In this document: positions 26,604-34,434 of the stretch, in pieces | Numbering within the stretch: the stretch's first letter is position 1 | How the letters are laid out: the number at the start of each line of letters is the position of its first letter | Source: DATJGS01 sp035494735 | GTDB taxonomy: Bacteria; Eisenbacteria; RBG-16-71-46 | NCBI GenBank assembly: GCA_035494735.1 | Contig: DATJGS010000019.1 | Location: 1-64,000 of the forward strand | DNA length: 64,000 nt | Direction: 5' to 3' | Notes under the pieces: model-generated | Told to the model about the DNA's origin: nothing | Seen by the model: only the letters and a program-made list of their open reading frames with translations | Database searches by the model: none | Position numbers and translations under genes: made by a program

Positions 26604-26628
26604 GCGGGCGCCTCGCTGCGGCGCCCGC
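26604..26628. terminator. Bidirectional terminator hairpin
   Basis: Perfect 9-bp stem GCGGGCGCC / GGCGCCCGC with a 7-base loop, directly after the stop of the large secreted protein and between two convergent genes. No T-tract, as is common in high-G+C genomes. Confidence 0.6.
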
Positions 26629-26754
26629 GTCGCGACGGCTGGGTGGCGAGGCGGCGGCGGTGCGCATGGGCACGCCGCACGCCTCGCACGGCCGTCGAGC
26701 GCTGGCCCCGCGCACCTGCTGACGGCGGCGCAGACGCGGCGCCTCGCGTTCGCG

Positions 26755-28272
26755 TCACGCCGCGGGCAGCGGCTCCGGCGCCTCCGCGCTCCCGGGCGGC
26801 GCCATCTTCATCAGCGCGACGTGCAGCACGCCGGCGACGATGAAGCCCACGAACCACGCGTAGTCGTACAAACCCTTCAGCGCCGGCACCACGAGCCCGA
26901 TCCACGCCAACGTGCAGCCGGCGAGCGTGGCCACGACGGCGCGCCAGTTCCAGCCGCGGGCGTAGCGATAGACGCCGTGCGTGAGGTAGAGGTCGTCGAG
27001 CGCGAGGCGCTTCTTCCGCACGATCCAGTAGTCCGCGATCATCACGCCGGCGATCGAGCCGAGGCCGCCCGAGTAGCCGAGCAGCCACTTGAAGATGTAG
27101 CCCGACGGATCGGCCAGCAGGCGCCACGGCTGCATCAGCAGGCCGACGATGCCGGTGATGAGCCCGCCCGTGCGGAACGAGATCAGTTTGGGGAACGCGT
27201 TCGCGAAGTCGTTCGCCGGCGACACGACGTTCGCCGCGATGTTCACCGCGAGCGTCGCGATCACGACCGTGAACATCGAGATCGCGATGACCCACACCTG
27301 GCTGAACTGGCCGACGAGCTTCATCGGATCCCACAGGTCGTTCGGGTTCATGTGCGGATAGATCACGACCGCGGCCGACGTGATCATCACGCCCATCGCC
27401 GCGAAGATCGTCATCGTCGAAGGTAGCGCCACGATCTGGCCGATCGCCTGCTCGCGCTGGCTGTGGCCGAAGCGCGTGAAGTCCGGCATGTTCAGCGACA
27501 GCGTCGCCCAGTAGCCGATCATGCCGGTCAGCGACGGCACGAACACCGGCATGAACTCGGCCCAGTTCTGGAATTTCGGAGACTGGTGCAGCAGGTAGCC
27601 GATGCCGTGCGCGCGCCACAGCGCCCAGCCGAGAAGCACGGCGGTCATGACGAGCACGAACGGCGCGGCCCAATTCTCGACCTTCCTGAGCAGGTTCATG
27701 CCGCGGAAGATGATGAAGATGTTGAGGCACCAGAACAGCAGGAACGAGATCCACTCGGTCGGCGGATAGCCGCCGATGGGGCCGCCGAGCAGCGTGCGCC
27801 AGCCGGGGATGATCGCGGCGAGCAGCGTGTGCAGCGCTTCGCCGCCGATCCACGCCTGGATGCCGAACCAGCCGCACGCCACGATCGCGCGCATCAGCGC
27901 CGGCAGGTTCGAGCCGAGCGTGCCGTAGCTCGCGCGCACCAGCACCGGGAACGGGATTCCATACTTCGTGCCCGGATGCGAATTCAGCAGGATCGGCACG
28001 AGCACGATCGTGTTGCCGAGCAGGATGGTGACGAGCGCCTGCCACCAGTTCATGCCGACGCTGATCAGGCTCGAGGCCAGCATGTACGTGGGGATGCAGT
28101 GCGCCATGCTGATCCACAGCGCCGCGTAGTTGTACGTGCTCCAGTCGCGCTTCGCGACCGGCACCGGCGCCAGGTCCTCGTTGTACAGCGGGCTCGACTG
28201 GATGGCCGCGTAGTCGTGCAACTCGACGCGACCGTCGGCGTGCTGGATCAGCGGCGCGGCAGTGGCGGGCAT
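26755..28272 (-). CDS. NCS1-family nucleobase/hydantoin:cation symporter
   Basis: 505 residues, about twelve membrane helices. Family hallmarks are YNEDLAPVPVAKRDWSTYNY at the start, MAHCIPTYMLASSLI, SYGTLGSNLPALMRAIVACGWFGIQ, and the late cytosolic segment ADYWIVRKKRLALDDLY. NCS1 carriers import uracil, cytosine, allantoin, hydantoins or thiamine with Na+ or H+. Together with PreA (60.6-62.0 kb) this would suit pyrimidine or hydantoin use, although the genes are 33 kb apart. GAGGT precedes the ATG; a longer frame to 28575 is not supported. Confidence 0.9.
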   Translation of the reverse strand: MPATAAPLIQHADGRVELHDYAAIQSSPLYNEDLAPVPVAKRDWSTYNYAALWISMAHCIPTYMLASSLISVGMNWWQALVTILLGNTIVLVPILLNSHPGTKYGIPFPVLVRASYGTLGSNLPALMRAIVACGWFGIQAWIGGEALHTLLAAIIPGWRTLLGGPIGGYPPTEWISFLLFWCLNIFIIFRGMNLLRKVENWAAPFVLVMTAVLLGWALWRAHGIGYLLHQSPKFQNWAEFMPVFVPSLTGMIGYWATLSLNMPDFTRFGHSQREQAIGQIVALPSTMTIFAAMGVMITSAAVVIYPHMNPNDLWDPMKLVGQFSQVWVIAISMFTVVIATLAVNIAANVVSPANDFANAFPKLISFRTGGLITGIVGLLMQPWRLLADPSGYIFKWLLGYSGGLGSIAGVMIADYWIVRKKRLALDDLYLTHGVYRYARGWNWRAVVATLAGCTLAWIGLVVPALKGLYDYAWFVGFIVAGVLHVALMKMAPPGSAEAPEPLPAA

Positions 28273-28413
28273 GGGGCGTGACCTCACGGACTGGATGAAT
28301 CCGGCCGAGGTGCGGACCGGGCGGCAAGCAATCGCGACAGCCTGCCCCAATGACCGCAAAGCCTCAAGAACCGTGTGGCGCATGCACGGCGCTCCCACGT
28401 CTCGCCCGGTTTG

Positions 28414-28440
28414 CTGCCAATCGGTCATGCGGCCTGTCAG
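28414..28440 (+). promoter_or_regulatory. CTGnCAG half-sites upstream of the universal stress gene
   Basis: CTGCCAA at 28414-28420 and CTGTCAG at 28434-28440, 130-156 bases upstream of the sigma-54-type promoter at 28570. The same half-site clusters lie upstream of five other such promoters in this window. Candidate enhancer for the sigma-54 activator. Confidence 0.5.
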
Positions 28441-28569
28441 CCGGTCGTCCGGTCTGGCCCTCCCTTCCGTCGCGTGTCGACATCCGACCCGCGCGGGGTG
28501 CGCTTCGAACTCGGCCCGCGACAACGGCCCTTCGGCTGATTGCCGTCGCGCGCGCCGCGCCGAGGCGAT

Positions 28570-28585
28570 TGGCACGCCGCATGCC
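28570..28585 (+). promoter_or_regulatory. Sigma-54-type promoter of the universal stress gene
   Basis: TGGCACG-CCGC-ATGC: invariant GG and GC doublets at the right spacing, differing from the TGGCACG-N4-TTGC consensus at one conserved base. It lies 61 bases before the ATG at 28631, within a 358-base gap that has no gene. Confidence 0.65.
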
Positions 28586-28630
28586 CTTGATTCCGAGCGT
28601 GGGCCGCGGGGTCGCGGCCAGGAGGTGAGT

Positions 28631-29080
28631 ATGAAGATCCTGCTCGGTGTGGATGGCTCGCCTTACTCGAAGGCGGCGGTAGACCGATTGACGAAGTTCC
28701 CGTTCCCTCCCGATACCGAAGTGCTCGTGCTCTCGGCCGCGCAGCCGGTGGCGGTGGCCTACGCCATGGCCGAACTGCCGGCGGCGTCTTTCGCGCCTCA
28801 GATCTACGAGGACGAAATGCGGCAGCACGAGGAGATCGCCGCGCGGTTCGAGCGCCAACTGAAGGACCGCGGATTCCGGACGCGCGCGATGGTCATGCGG
28901 GGAGACCCGCGCGCGGCGCTGATCGACACGGCCAGGTTGGAGCACGTGGACATGATCGTCGTGGGCTCGCATGGGCGGACGGGCATGACCAAGCTGATCA
29001 TGGGCAGCGTCGCGAACCACGTGGTGACGCACGCGTCGTGCGACGTGCTGGTGGTGCGGCTGCCGGCCACGAAGGCGTGA
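28631..29080 (+). CDS. Universal stress protein (UspA family)
   Basis: 149 residues, one Usp domain. It opens MKILLGVDGSPYSKAA and ends with the ATP-binding motif VVGSHGRTGMTKLIMGSVANHV (G-x2-G-x9-G-S) and ASCDVLVVR. Usp proteins support survival under starvation or stress and bind ATP when this motif is complete. GGAGG before the ATG is a strong ribosome site. The gene has its own candidate sigma-54 promoter and upstream half-sites, which ties it to the two-component system at 41.9-44.5 kb. Confidence 0.93.
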   Translation: MKILLGVDGSPYSKAAVDRLTKFPFPPDTEVLVLSAAQPVAVAYAMAELPAASFAPQIYEDEMRQHEEIAARFERQLKDRGFRTRAMVMRGDPRAALIDTARLEHVDMIVVGSHGRTGMTKLIMGSVANHVVTHASCDVLVVRLPATKA

Positions 29081-29117
29081 TCGAGTCGAGATGAACGCGC
29101 GGTGATTCCCGCGCGAG

Positions 29118-29135
29118 CGCCCCTCACGAGGGGCG
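29118..29135. terminator. Terminator hairpin after the universal stress gene
   Basis: Stem CGCCCCT / AGGGGCG with a 4-base loop, 38 bases after the stop codon, in the gap between two convergent genes. It can serve either strand. Confidence 0.5.
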
Positions 29136-29252
29136 ACGCCGACCCGCTCGAGTTCCTCGGGCGGGCCGGCTCATTTCGTATGCGTGATCTTCACCCGTGC
29201 TGGCATGCGATGGCGGTTCGACCAGGTCAGGCGCGGCGGAATGCGGCTCCGC

Positions 29253-29681
29253 TCAGGACGAGCGCACGCGCAGCACCGAGCACAGGGCGTCGTGGATCTC
29301 GCCGGGGTCCGTGGGCGCGACCGCGTAGTAGCTCGGGCTGACCTCCTGGAGCTGGCGCCGGAATTCCAGCGAATCCGGCGGCCCCACGACGATCAGGGCC
29401 ACGGAGGGCGCCGCGCGTTTGAGGAGTCGGAGCACGGCGATGTCCTCGGGAGCCAGCGCGCTGGCGGAGAAGACGACAGCCGCGGGCTGGTGACGAACCG
29501 CGGCCTCGAGCAGCCAGCCGACGCCCGGACACAACTCCACTTCCCAGCCCGCCGCCCTCAACTCCTCGATGGACATCCCGCTCGACGCGCGCGCGAGGTC
29601 GAGAATGATCACGCGACGGATGGCCCGAGGGCGCGCGACGCCCAGTGTGGGGTTCATGGCTGGAGGCGGGATGGGTTGCAT
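29253..29681 (-). CDS. Degenerate receiver-domain (pseudo-receiver) protein
   Basis: 142 residues from ATG 29681, with GAGGT upstream. The fold pattern is that of a response-regulator receiver: RRVIILDLARASSGMSIEELRAAGWEVELC, then AAVVFSASALAPEDIAVLRLLKR, then VALIVVG. At the phosphorylation site the Asp is replaced by Ser (VVFSAS), and the conserved Lys before the last helix is absent (YYAVAPTD). It cannot be phosphorylated in the normal way and probably acts by binding a partner. A near-perfect sigma-54 promoter lies upstream. Confidence 0.7.
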   Translation of the reverse strand: MQPIPPPAMNPTLGVARPRAIRRVIILDLARASSGMSIEELRAAGWEVELCPGVGWLLEAAVRHQPAAVVFSASALAPEDIAVLRLLKRAAPSVALIVVGPPDSLEFRRQLQEVSPSYYAVAPTDPGEIHDALCSVLRVRSS

Positions 29682-29741
29682 GGCTGCACCTCGAACGATG
29701 TGCACGTCGGACCGCTGAGACAACGCTCACCCTCAAAGCAC

Positions 29742-29757
29742 TGCAACGCGCGTGCCG
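29742..29757 (-). promoter_or_regulatory. Sigma-54-type promoter of the pseudo-receiver gene
   Basis: On the minus strand CGGCACG-CGCG-TTGCA, 15 of 16 consensus-defined positions and the best match in the window. It lies 61 bases before the ATG at 29681, the same distance as for the universal stress gene. Confidence 0.72.
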
Positions 29758-29833
29758 CGCGCGCAGATCGCGTGAACCGGTTGCATCCGCTCGGGTTCTC
29801 GGATATCCGCGAATCCATCGGCTCGCGGCAAGG

Positions 29834-29848
29834 CTGACGAGGTGTCAG
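29834..29848 (-). promoter_or_regulatory. CTGAC/GTCAG inverted repeat upstream of the pseudo-receiver promoter
   Basis: CTGAC-GAGGT-GTCAG, 77-91 bases upstream of the promoter on the minus strand. It resembles the CTGnCAG half-sites near the other sigma-54 promoters; candidate enhancer site. Confidence 0.42.
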
Positions 29849-29952
29849 GGCGGGGCGGCCGACCGGACAGTCCTGGTCGCGACGCCACGGGGATCGCAAC
29901 GCCGGCGCTCGTACGCGGGCGGCCCGGCGCGCCGCTTCGCCGGCTGGCCGGC

Positions 29953-30636
29953 TCATGGCCGCGCTCCACTCGATTCGCGCTCCGCCTCGAGCAACTCGGT
30001 GACGGTGACCGCGCGCAGTCCGCTTCGCGTCGCGTCATCGAGAATGAGTTCGAGCGCGTCCACGGTCTGCTGCCGCTCGATGCCGCGCAGGGGGCTGCCG
30101 TCGTGCAGAATGAGGATGGAGCCACCGGCCAGTCGCGACGCGACGCGGCGCACGATGCGCTCGACACCCGGGTTCTGCGCGTCCTCCGGGTACACGTCGC
30201 CGAGCACGGACGTGAAACCGAGGCGACCGACGTAGCCCGATTGCCCGGGCATCATGAATCCGAAGGGCGGCCGATACAGCACGGGCCGGAGGCCGCCCGC
30301 CGCGCAGACGGCGGCCGAGCAGCGCAAGACCTCGCGGCGAATCAGCGGCGGCGGCAGCAGCGGCAGCGGCCAGTGACGATCGCCGTGGGCGGCGACCTCG
30401 TGCCCCTCGCCCCGCATGCGCCGGATCAGATGCGGGTGCCGCCGCACGTTCGGCGCGAGCACGAAGAACGTCGCAAAGGCTCCGCGCCGCGCGAGCGCGT
30501 CGAGGATTCTGGGCGTGGCGCCCGGGTTCGGACCATCGTCGAACGTGAGCGCGAAGCGATCGAGTACGTTCTCGACGCGGCACACGAGGTGCCCGCGCGC
30601 CCAGCTCGAGAAGCGCCGCGTGTGGAGCAGGGTCAT
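29953..30636 (-). CDS. Polysaccharide deacetylase (NodB/CE4 family)
   Basis: 227 residues with the five CE4 motifs: LTFDDGPNPG (catalytic and metal Asp), HGDRHW (metal His pair), RPPFGFM, DVYPEDAQNPG, and ILILHDGSP. The enzyme removes N-acetyl groups from a cell-wall or capsular sugar polymer. No signal peptide is obvious, though the N terminus is basic. The ATG at 30636 overlaps the stop of the acyltransferase (ATGA), so both are one transcript, probably from the sigma-54-type promoter at 32126. Confidence 0.9.
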   Translation of the reverse strand: MTLLHTRRFSSWARGHLVCRVENVLDRFALTFDDGPNPGATPRILDALARRGAFATFFVLAPNVRRHPHLIRRMRGEGHEVAAHGDRHWPLPLLPPPLIRREVLRCSAAVCAAGGLRPVLYRPPFGFMMPGQSGYVGRLGFTSVLGDVYPEDAQNPGVERIVRRVASRLAGGSILILHDGSPLRGIERQQTVDALELILDDATRSGLRAVTVTELLEAERESSGARP

Positions 30637-32054
30637 CGCGACTCCGCGTGCTCGAGGGCGCGCTGCGCGGCCGCGGGGCGTTCGCGCCACGCGACAGCCG
30701 ACGTCAGCGCCTCGCGTTCGCGGCGCAGGCGCTCGACGAGGCGCGGATGCCGCCGCTCGATGGCGCGCAGACGCAGCGCGCCGCGCACCCCTCTCGACCA
30801 CGCGTCGCCCCAGGCCAGCGCGACGCCGCCAAGCACAGCGACCGCGAGCGCGCTCGCGACGCCGATCCCCGCCGACTCCGTCAGCCTCGCGACCACGATG
30901 GCCGCGGCCGCGTACCAGCACGTGAAGAACACCAGGCTCGCCACGATGCGCGCCATGCCCACGCGCGCCGGCTCGACGTAGCGCGCGGCCACGCGCGCCG
31001 TCCAGCTCGCGGGCAGCGCGTGGAACGCGCGAGCGACGAGCGACGGCGGCGCGAGCAGCGCGACGATCACGAGCGAGCGCGGCGACGGCGACGCCAGATC
31101 CGCCGGCGCGAGGCCGAGCCGCTCGCGAACGCGGCGATGCCGCCGCGCATGGCGCGAGCATTCCGCGAACGCGAGCGGCGCGCACGCCTGCATGCGCGCG
31201 ATGCGGCGGGCCAGCCGGCGCAGGCGCTCGAAGGCCGCGCCGTCCACGGAGTCCTCGGGGCTCGCCGACTCCTCGACGAGCCAGCGGAGCGAGGGCCGCG
31301 GCAATTCGACGATGAGCGCCGCGATCGAGGCTCCCGCCCACGACGTGAGCCGCTCGATCCACGCGGCGCGCTCCGCCTCCGGTGGGGCCTCGCTCAGCCG
31401 GACCGGTCGACCGACGCTCACCACGACGTCGGCGCGGAACGCGGTCCGATCCGCGTAGTGGAGCCCGACCGGGATCAGCGAGACCGTCCCGCCGCGCGCG
31501 GCGTGATCGAGCGCGATCCGCGCGGCGCCGGTGCGCAGCCGCCCCACGGACCGATCGACGACGCTCACGCCCTCGGGAAACACGGCCACGACTTCGCCGC
31601 GCGCGAGGAGTTCCGCGCAGCGCCGGAACGTCTCGGCGTTGCGGGCCGCCGCGGCCGGTCCGTCGCCCACGCTCGCGACGGGCAGGGCGCCGAACAGACG
31701 CAGCACCCAGGCTCGCGGAAGCGGCCGGAACAGCGACTCGTGCGCGAGGAAATGCAGCTTGCGCCCGAGCGCGACGTCGAGCACGAGGACGTCCGTCCAC
31801 GTCGCGGGATGGTTCGCGACGAGGACGACCGGGCCGCGCCGCGGGAAGCGCGGGCCATGCCTCAGGCGGAGCCGGCGAAAGTGGCAGGCGACGATCGCGC
31901 GCATCAGCCAGGGCATGGGTGCGAACAGCAGCCCGACCACGCTCCGGACTGCCCATCCGTCATGCCACCTGCCGTTCTGTCGCATGGCCGGGGCTCGCGG
32001 ACCGGCCGGTGGGCCGAGGTCCCGGGAGCCCAACTGATTCACCCATGTGCCCAT
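30633..32054 (-). CDS. PlsC-like acyltransferase with C-terminal membrane region
   Basis: 473 residues. The acyltransferase domain (about 45-260) has the catalytic NHPATWTD (H82-x5-D88) and FPEG at 159-162. The C-terminal half has two or three membrane helices (LVIVALLAPPSLVARAFHAL, VASLVFFTCWYAAAAIVVA) and a basic tail. Such enzymes put acyl chains on lysophospholipids or similar acceptors. The start at 32054 follows GAGGGG and a promoter 57 bases upstream; an ATG at 31985 is the alternative. Coupled to a deacetylase, it points to envelope remodelling. Confidence 0.8.
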   Translation of the reverse strand: MGTWVNQLGSRDLGPPAGPRAPAMRQNGRWHDGWAVRSVVGLLFAPMPWLMRAIVACHFRRLRLRHGPRFPRRGPVVLVANHPATWTDVLVLDVALGRKLHFLAHESLFRPLPRAWVLRLFGALPVASVGDGPAAAARNAETFRRCAELLARGEVVAVFPEGVSVVDRSVGRLRTGAARIALDHAARGGTVSLIPVGLHYADRTAFRADVVVSVGRPVRLSEAPPEAERAAWIERLTSWAGASIAALIVELPRPSLRWLVEESASPEDSVDGAAFERLRRLARRIARMQACAPLAFAECSRHARRHRRVRERLGLAPADLASPSPRSLVIVALLAPPSLVARAFHALPASWTARVAARYVEPARVGMARIVASLVFFTCWYAAAAIVVARLTESAGIGVASALAVAVLGGVALAWGDAWSRGVRGALRLRAIERRHPRLVERLRREREALTSAVAWRERPAAAQRALEHAESR

Positions 32055-32110
32055 GCCGCCCCTCACTCGGATCGCGGGCCGCGCGATTCGCGGCCCCACC
32101 CATTTGCTTC

Positions 32111-32126
32111 GGCATGTCCCGTGCCT
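32111..32126 (-). promoter_or_regulatory. Sigma-54-type promoter of the acyltransferase-deacetylase pair
   Basis: Minus strand AGGCACG-GGAC-ATGCC; both doublets are correctly spaced. No clear CTGnCAG pair lies at the usual upstream distance (which would be inside the next gene). The weaker CTGCCG-TT-CTGTCG at 31969-31982 lies on the downstream side. Confidence 0.55.
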
Positions 32127-32157
32127 AAGTACGTGGGTGGCTCACACGGAGGCACCG

Positions 32158-33834
32158 ATGGGTTCGCCATTTGCACGGCCCTGGTTCACGGACGGAAACG
32201 TCGTCAAGCGCTCGCGGCACGTTGCCGCTGTGTTCGCGAGCTACGGCCTGAGCGCCCTCGCCCATCGCAACGGGCTCGCTGCCGCCACTCCCTGGTTGCG
32301 GCCCGGGCCGAAGCGCCACCCGAAGCCCGCGGAGGGCCTGCGCCTGGCCCTCGGCGAGTTGGGAGCCACGTTCATCAAGCTCGGGCAGACGCTCAGCACG
32401 CGGGCCGACCTGCTTCCGGCGGACTTCGTCACCGAGCTGGCCAAGCTCCAGGACAGCGCCCCGCCGATTTCGCTGCAGGCGGTCGTCGAGACGATCACCG
32501 CGGACCTGGGCGCGCCGCCGGATCAGGTCTTCGCGCGCTTCGAGACGGTGCCGCTCGCCTCGGCCTCCATCGGTCAAGTCCACGCCGCGACGCTCGCGGA
32601 CGGCACCGAGGTCGTGGTCAAGGTGCGACGCCCAGGCGTCGTCGAGGAGGTCGAGCGCGATCTCGAGATCATCGAGCGGCTGGCCCAGTGGGTGCAGAAG
32701 CACACCGCGTTCGGCCACGACGTCGACTTGGAGCCGCTCGTCGCGGAGTTCGCGTACACGCTGCGCAACGAGCTGGACTACGTCCGCGAAGGGCAGAACG
32801 CGGAGCGCCTGGCCGAGGCGTTCGCGGACGACGCGCGCGTTTGGATCCCGCGCATCCATTGGGATTTCACGACGGAACGGGTGCTGACGCTGGACCGCGT
32901 GGGCGGCGTCAAGGTGTCGGACCTCGCGGCCCTCGACCGCGTCGGCGTCCCGCGCCGGACCGTCGCCGAAAACGCCGTGCGCATGTTCCTGCACCAGCTG
33001 CTCGACGTGGGCTTCTTTCACGCCGATCCGCACCCCGGGAACTTCTTCATCCAGCCCGACGGCGCCATCGCCGTCGTCGACTTCGGGATGGTGGGCCGGG
33101 TCAGCGAGCGCGTTCGCAATCACCTGCTGCGGGCCGGACTCGCGGCCGTCGAACAGGATGCGGAGACGCTCTGCGAAGAACTGTTCGCGCTCGGCGTGGC
33201 CGGGCGCCGCGCGGATCACGCGGCGTTCACGCGCGACCTCGACCACATGCTCGGCCGCTATCAGGGCCGCTCGATCGGCGAGTTGAGCGCGGCGGCCGTG
33301 ACCCGCGAGCTGAGCGCGATCGCGTTCCGGCACCGGCTGCAGCTTCCCGGCGAGCTGGCGCTGCTGATGCGCGTCGTGACCATGAGCGAAGGCATGGGCC
33401 TCACGCTCGACCCCGACTTCCGTTACCTGGAGTTCGCGAGCCCGATCATCCGCGCACGCTGGAAGCAGGACCACTCGTTGCGCGCCGGCGTGCTGCGCGT
33501 CGGGCGCGCGGCGGCCGACGCCGCGGAACTCGGCCTGGAGCTGCCGCGGCGCACCGGAAGGCTGCTCAGCCGGGTGGAGCGTGGCGACCTCGAACTGAAG
33601 CTCCGGCTCGACGGACTCGAACGTCTGTCGCTCGAGCTGGAGGGCATGACGAATCGACTGGCCCTGGCGATGGTGCTCGCCGCTTCGGTCGTGGCGTTGG
33701 CCGTGGCGCTTGGCGTGCACGGGCTTCGCGGCGTCGAGCGCTATCTCAGCGTGCTGTTCGTGCTCGGCTTCGTGTTCTCGCTCGCCTTCGGCGGCTGGCT
33801 GCTGGCGAGCATGTGGATGGCGCGACGGCGCTGA
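32158..33834 (+). CDS. ABC1/UbiB/AarF-family atypical kinase
   Basis: 558 residues. Family motifs in order: KLGQ (FIKLGQTLSTRADLLP), the Ala-rich PLASASIGQVHAA, the ATP lysine (VVVKVRRPG), FFHADPHPGNFF and VVDFGMVG. Two C-terminal membrane helices (ALAMVLAASVVALAVALGV, LSVLFVLGFVFSLAFGGWLL) are typical. UbiB-type proteins assist ubiquinone or other prenyl-lipid metabolism by ATPase activity. GGAGG five bases before ATG 32158 fixes the start. It is divergent from the acyltransferase gene. Confidence 0.92.
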   Translation: MGSPFARPWFTDGNVVKRSRHVAAVFASYGLSALAHRNGLAAATPWLRPGPKRHPKPAEGLRLALGELGATFIKLGQTLSTRADLLPADFVTELAKLQDSAPPISLQAVVETITADLGAPPDQVFARFETVPLASASIGQVHAATLADGTEVVVKVRRPGVVEEVERDLEIIERLAQWVQKHTAFGHDVDLEPLVAEFAYTLRNELDYVREGQNAERLAEAFADDARVWIPRIHWDFTTERVLTLDRVGGVKVSDLAALDRVGVPRRTVAENAVRMFLHQLLDVGFFHADPHPGNFFIQPDGAIAVVDFGMVGRVSERVRNHLLRAGLAAVEQDAETLCEELFALGVAGRRADHAAFTRDLDHMLGRYQGRSIGELSAAAVTRELSAIAFRHRLQLPGELALLMRVVTMSEGMGLTLDPDFRYLEFASPIIRARWKQDHSLRAGVLRVGRAAADAAELGLELPRRTGRLLSRVERGDLELKLRLDGLERLSLELEGMTNRLALAMVLAASVVALAVALGVHGLRGVERYLSVLFVLGFVFSLAFGGWLLASMWMARRR

Positions 33835-33926
33835 GGGCCGCACCAGGCCCGCAGTGCGCGTGTTTTTCGGATGCGGACGTCCCGTCGCGCGGCCGCGTTG
33901 CAGCGCCTTCTCAAAGGGGGACCATC

Positions 33927-34415
33927 ATGAACGCACCGCAACTTCATCTCATGCTCAATCACGTACCCGTGCTCGGCGTCATCTTCGCGGCGGCGGCCCT
34001 CAGCGCGGGGCTGTGGTGGCGCCGCGGCAGCCTGATGCGCTTCGGCCTGTTCACGATCATCGCTGCGTCGATCGCGGCCATGCCGGTCTTCTTCTCGGGC
34101 GGCGCCAGCGAGGACGCCGTCGAGCGTCTGGCCGGCGTCCAGAAGCCCATGATCGAGCAGCACGAAGACGCGGCTACGGCCGCCTCGGTGGGGCTCGCCG
34201 TGCTCGGGATCACCGCCTTGTTCGTGCTGATTCGTTACCGCAAGCGCACGATGCCGGCGCCGGCGGTCGCGTCCGTGCTGGCCGGCACGCTCGTGCTGGC
34301 CGCGGTCCTCGCGTGGACCGCGCATCTCGGCGGGAGCATCCGCCACGCGGAGCTGAACGGCGGCGCGTCCGCCGCGAGCACGCCGGCGGAAGCGGAGGCC
34401 TCCGAGAGCGAGTGA
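33927..34415 (+). CDS. DUF2231-like membrane protein
   Basis: 162 residues with four membrane helices, starting MNAPQLHLMLNHVPVLGVIFAAA. The His-containing first helix (LHLMLNHVP) is typical of a family of small haem- or metal-associated membrane proteins often called DUF2231; the assignment is tentative. The C terminus is an acidic tail (EAEASESE). AAGGGGG precedes the ATG. It lies 92 bases after the UbiB-like gene, probably co-transcribed, and converges with the anion transporter. Confidence 0.7.
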   Translation: MNAPQLHLMLNHVPVLGVIFAAAALSAGLWWRRGSLMRFGLFTIIAASIAAMPVFFSGGASEDAVERLAGVQKPMIEQHEDAATAASVGLAVLGITALFVLIRYRKRTMPAPAVASVLAGTLVLAAVLAWTAHLGGSIRHAELNGGASAASTPAEAEASESE

Positions 34416-34434
34416 ACGTGGCGGCGGTCGCGGA

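Noticed and set aside
28273..28630. An N-terminal extension of the universal stress protein in the open frame from 28262
   Set aside because: The family begins at MKILLGVDGS with a strong GGAGG before it; the upstream part has no protein character and holds the promoter.
32054..32158. A sigma-54-type promoter for the UbiB-like gene
   Set aside because: The TTGC at 32104-32107 has no GG doublet at the required distance on the plus strand; only the minus-strand element fits.
33835..33926. A sigma-54-type element before the DUF2231-like gene (GCGTTGCAGC)
   Set aside because: TTGC is present but no GG at the -24 position; the gene is more likely co-transcribed with the UbiB-like gene.
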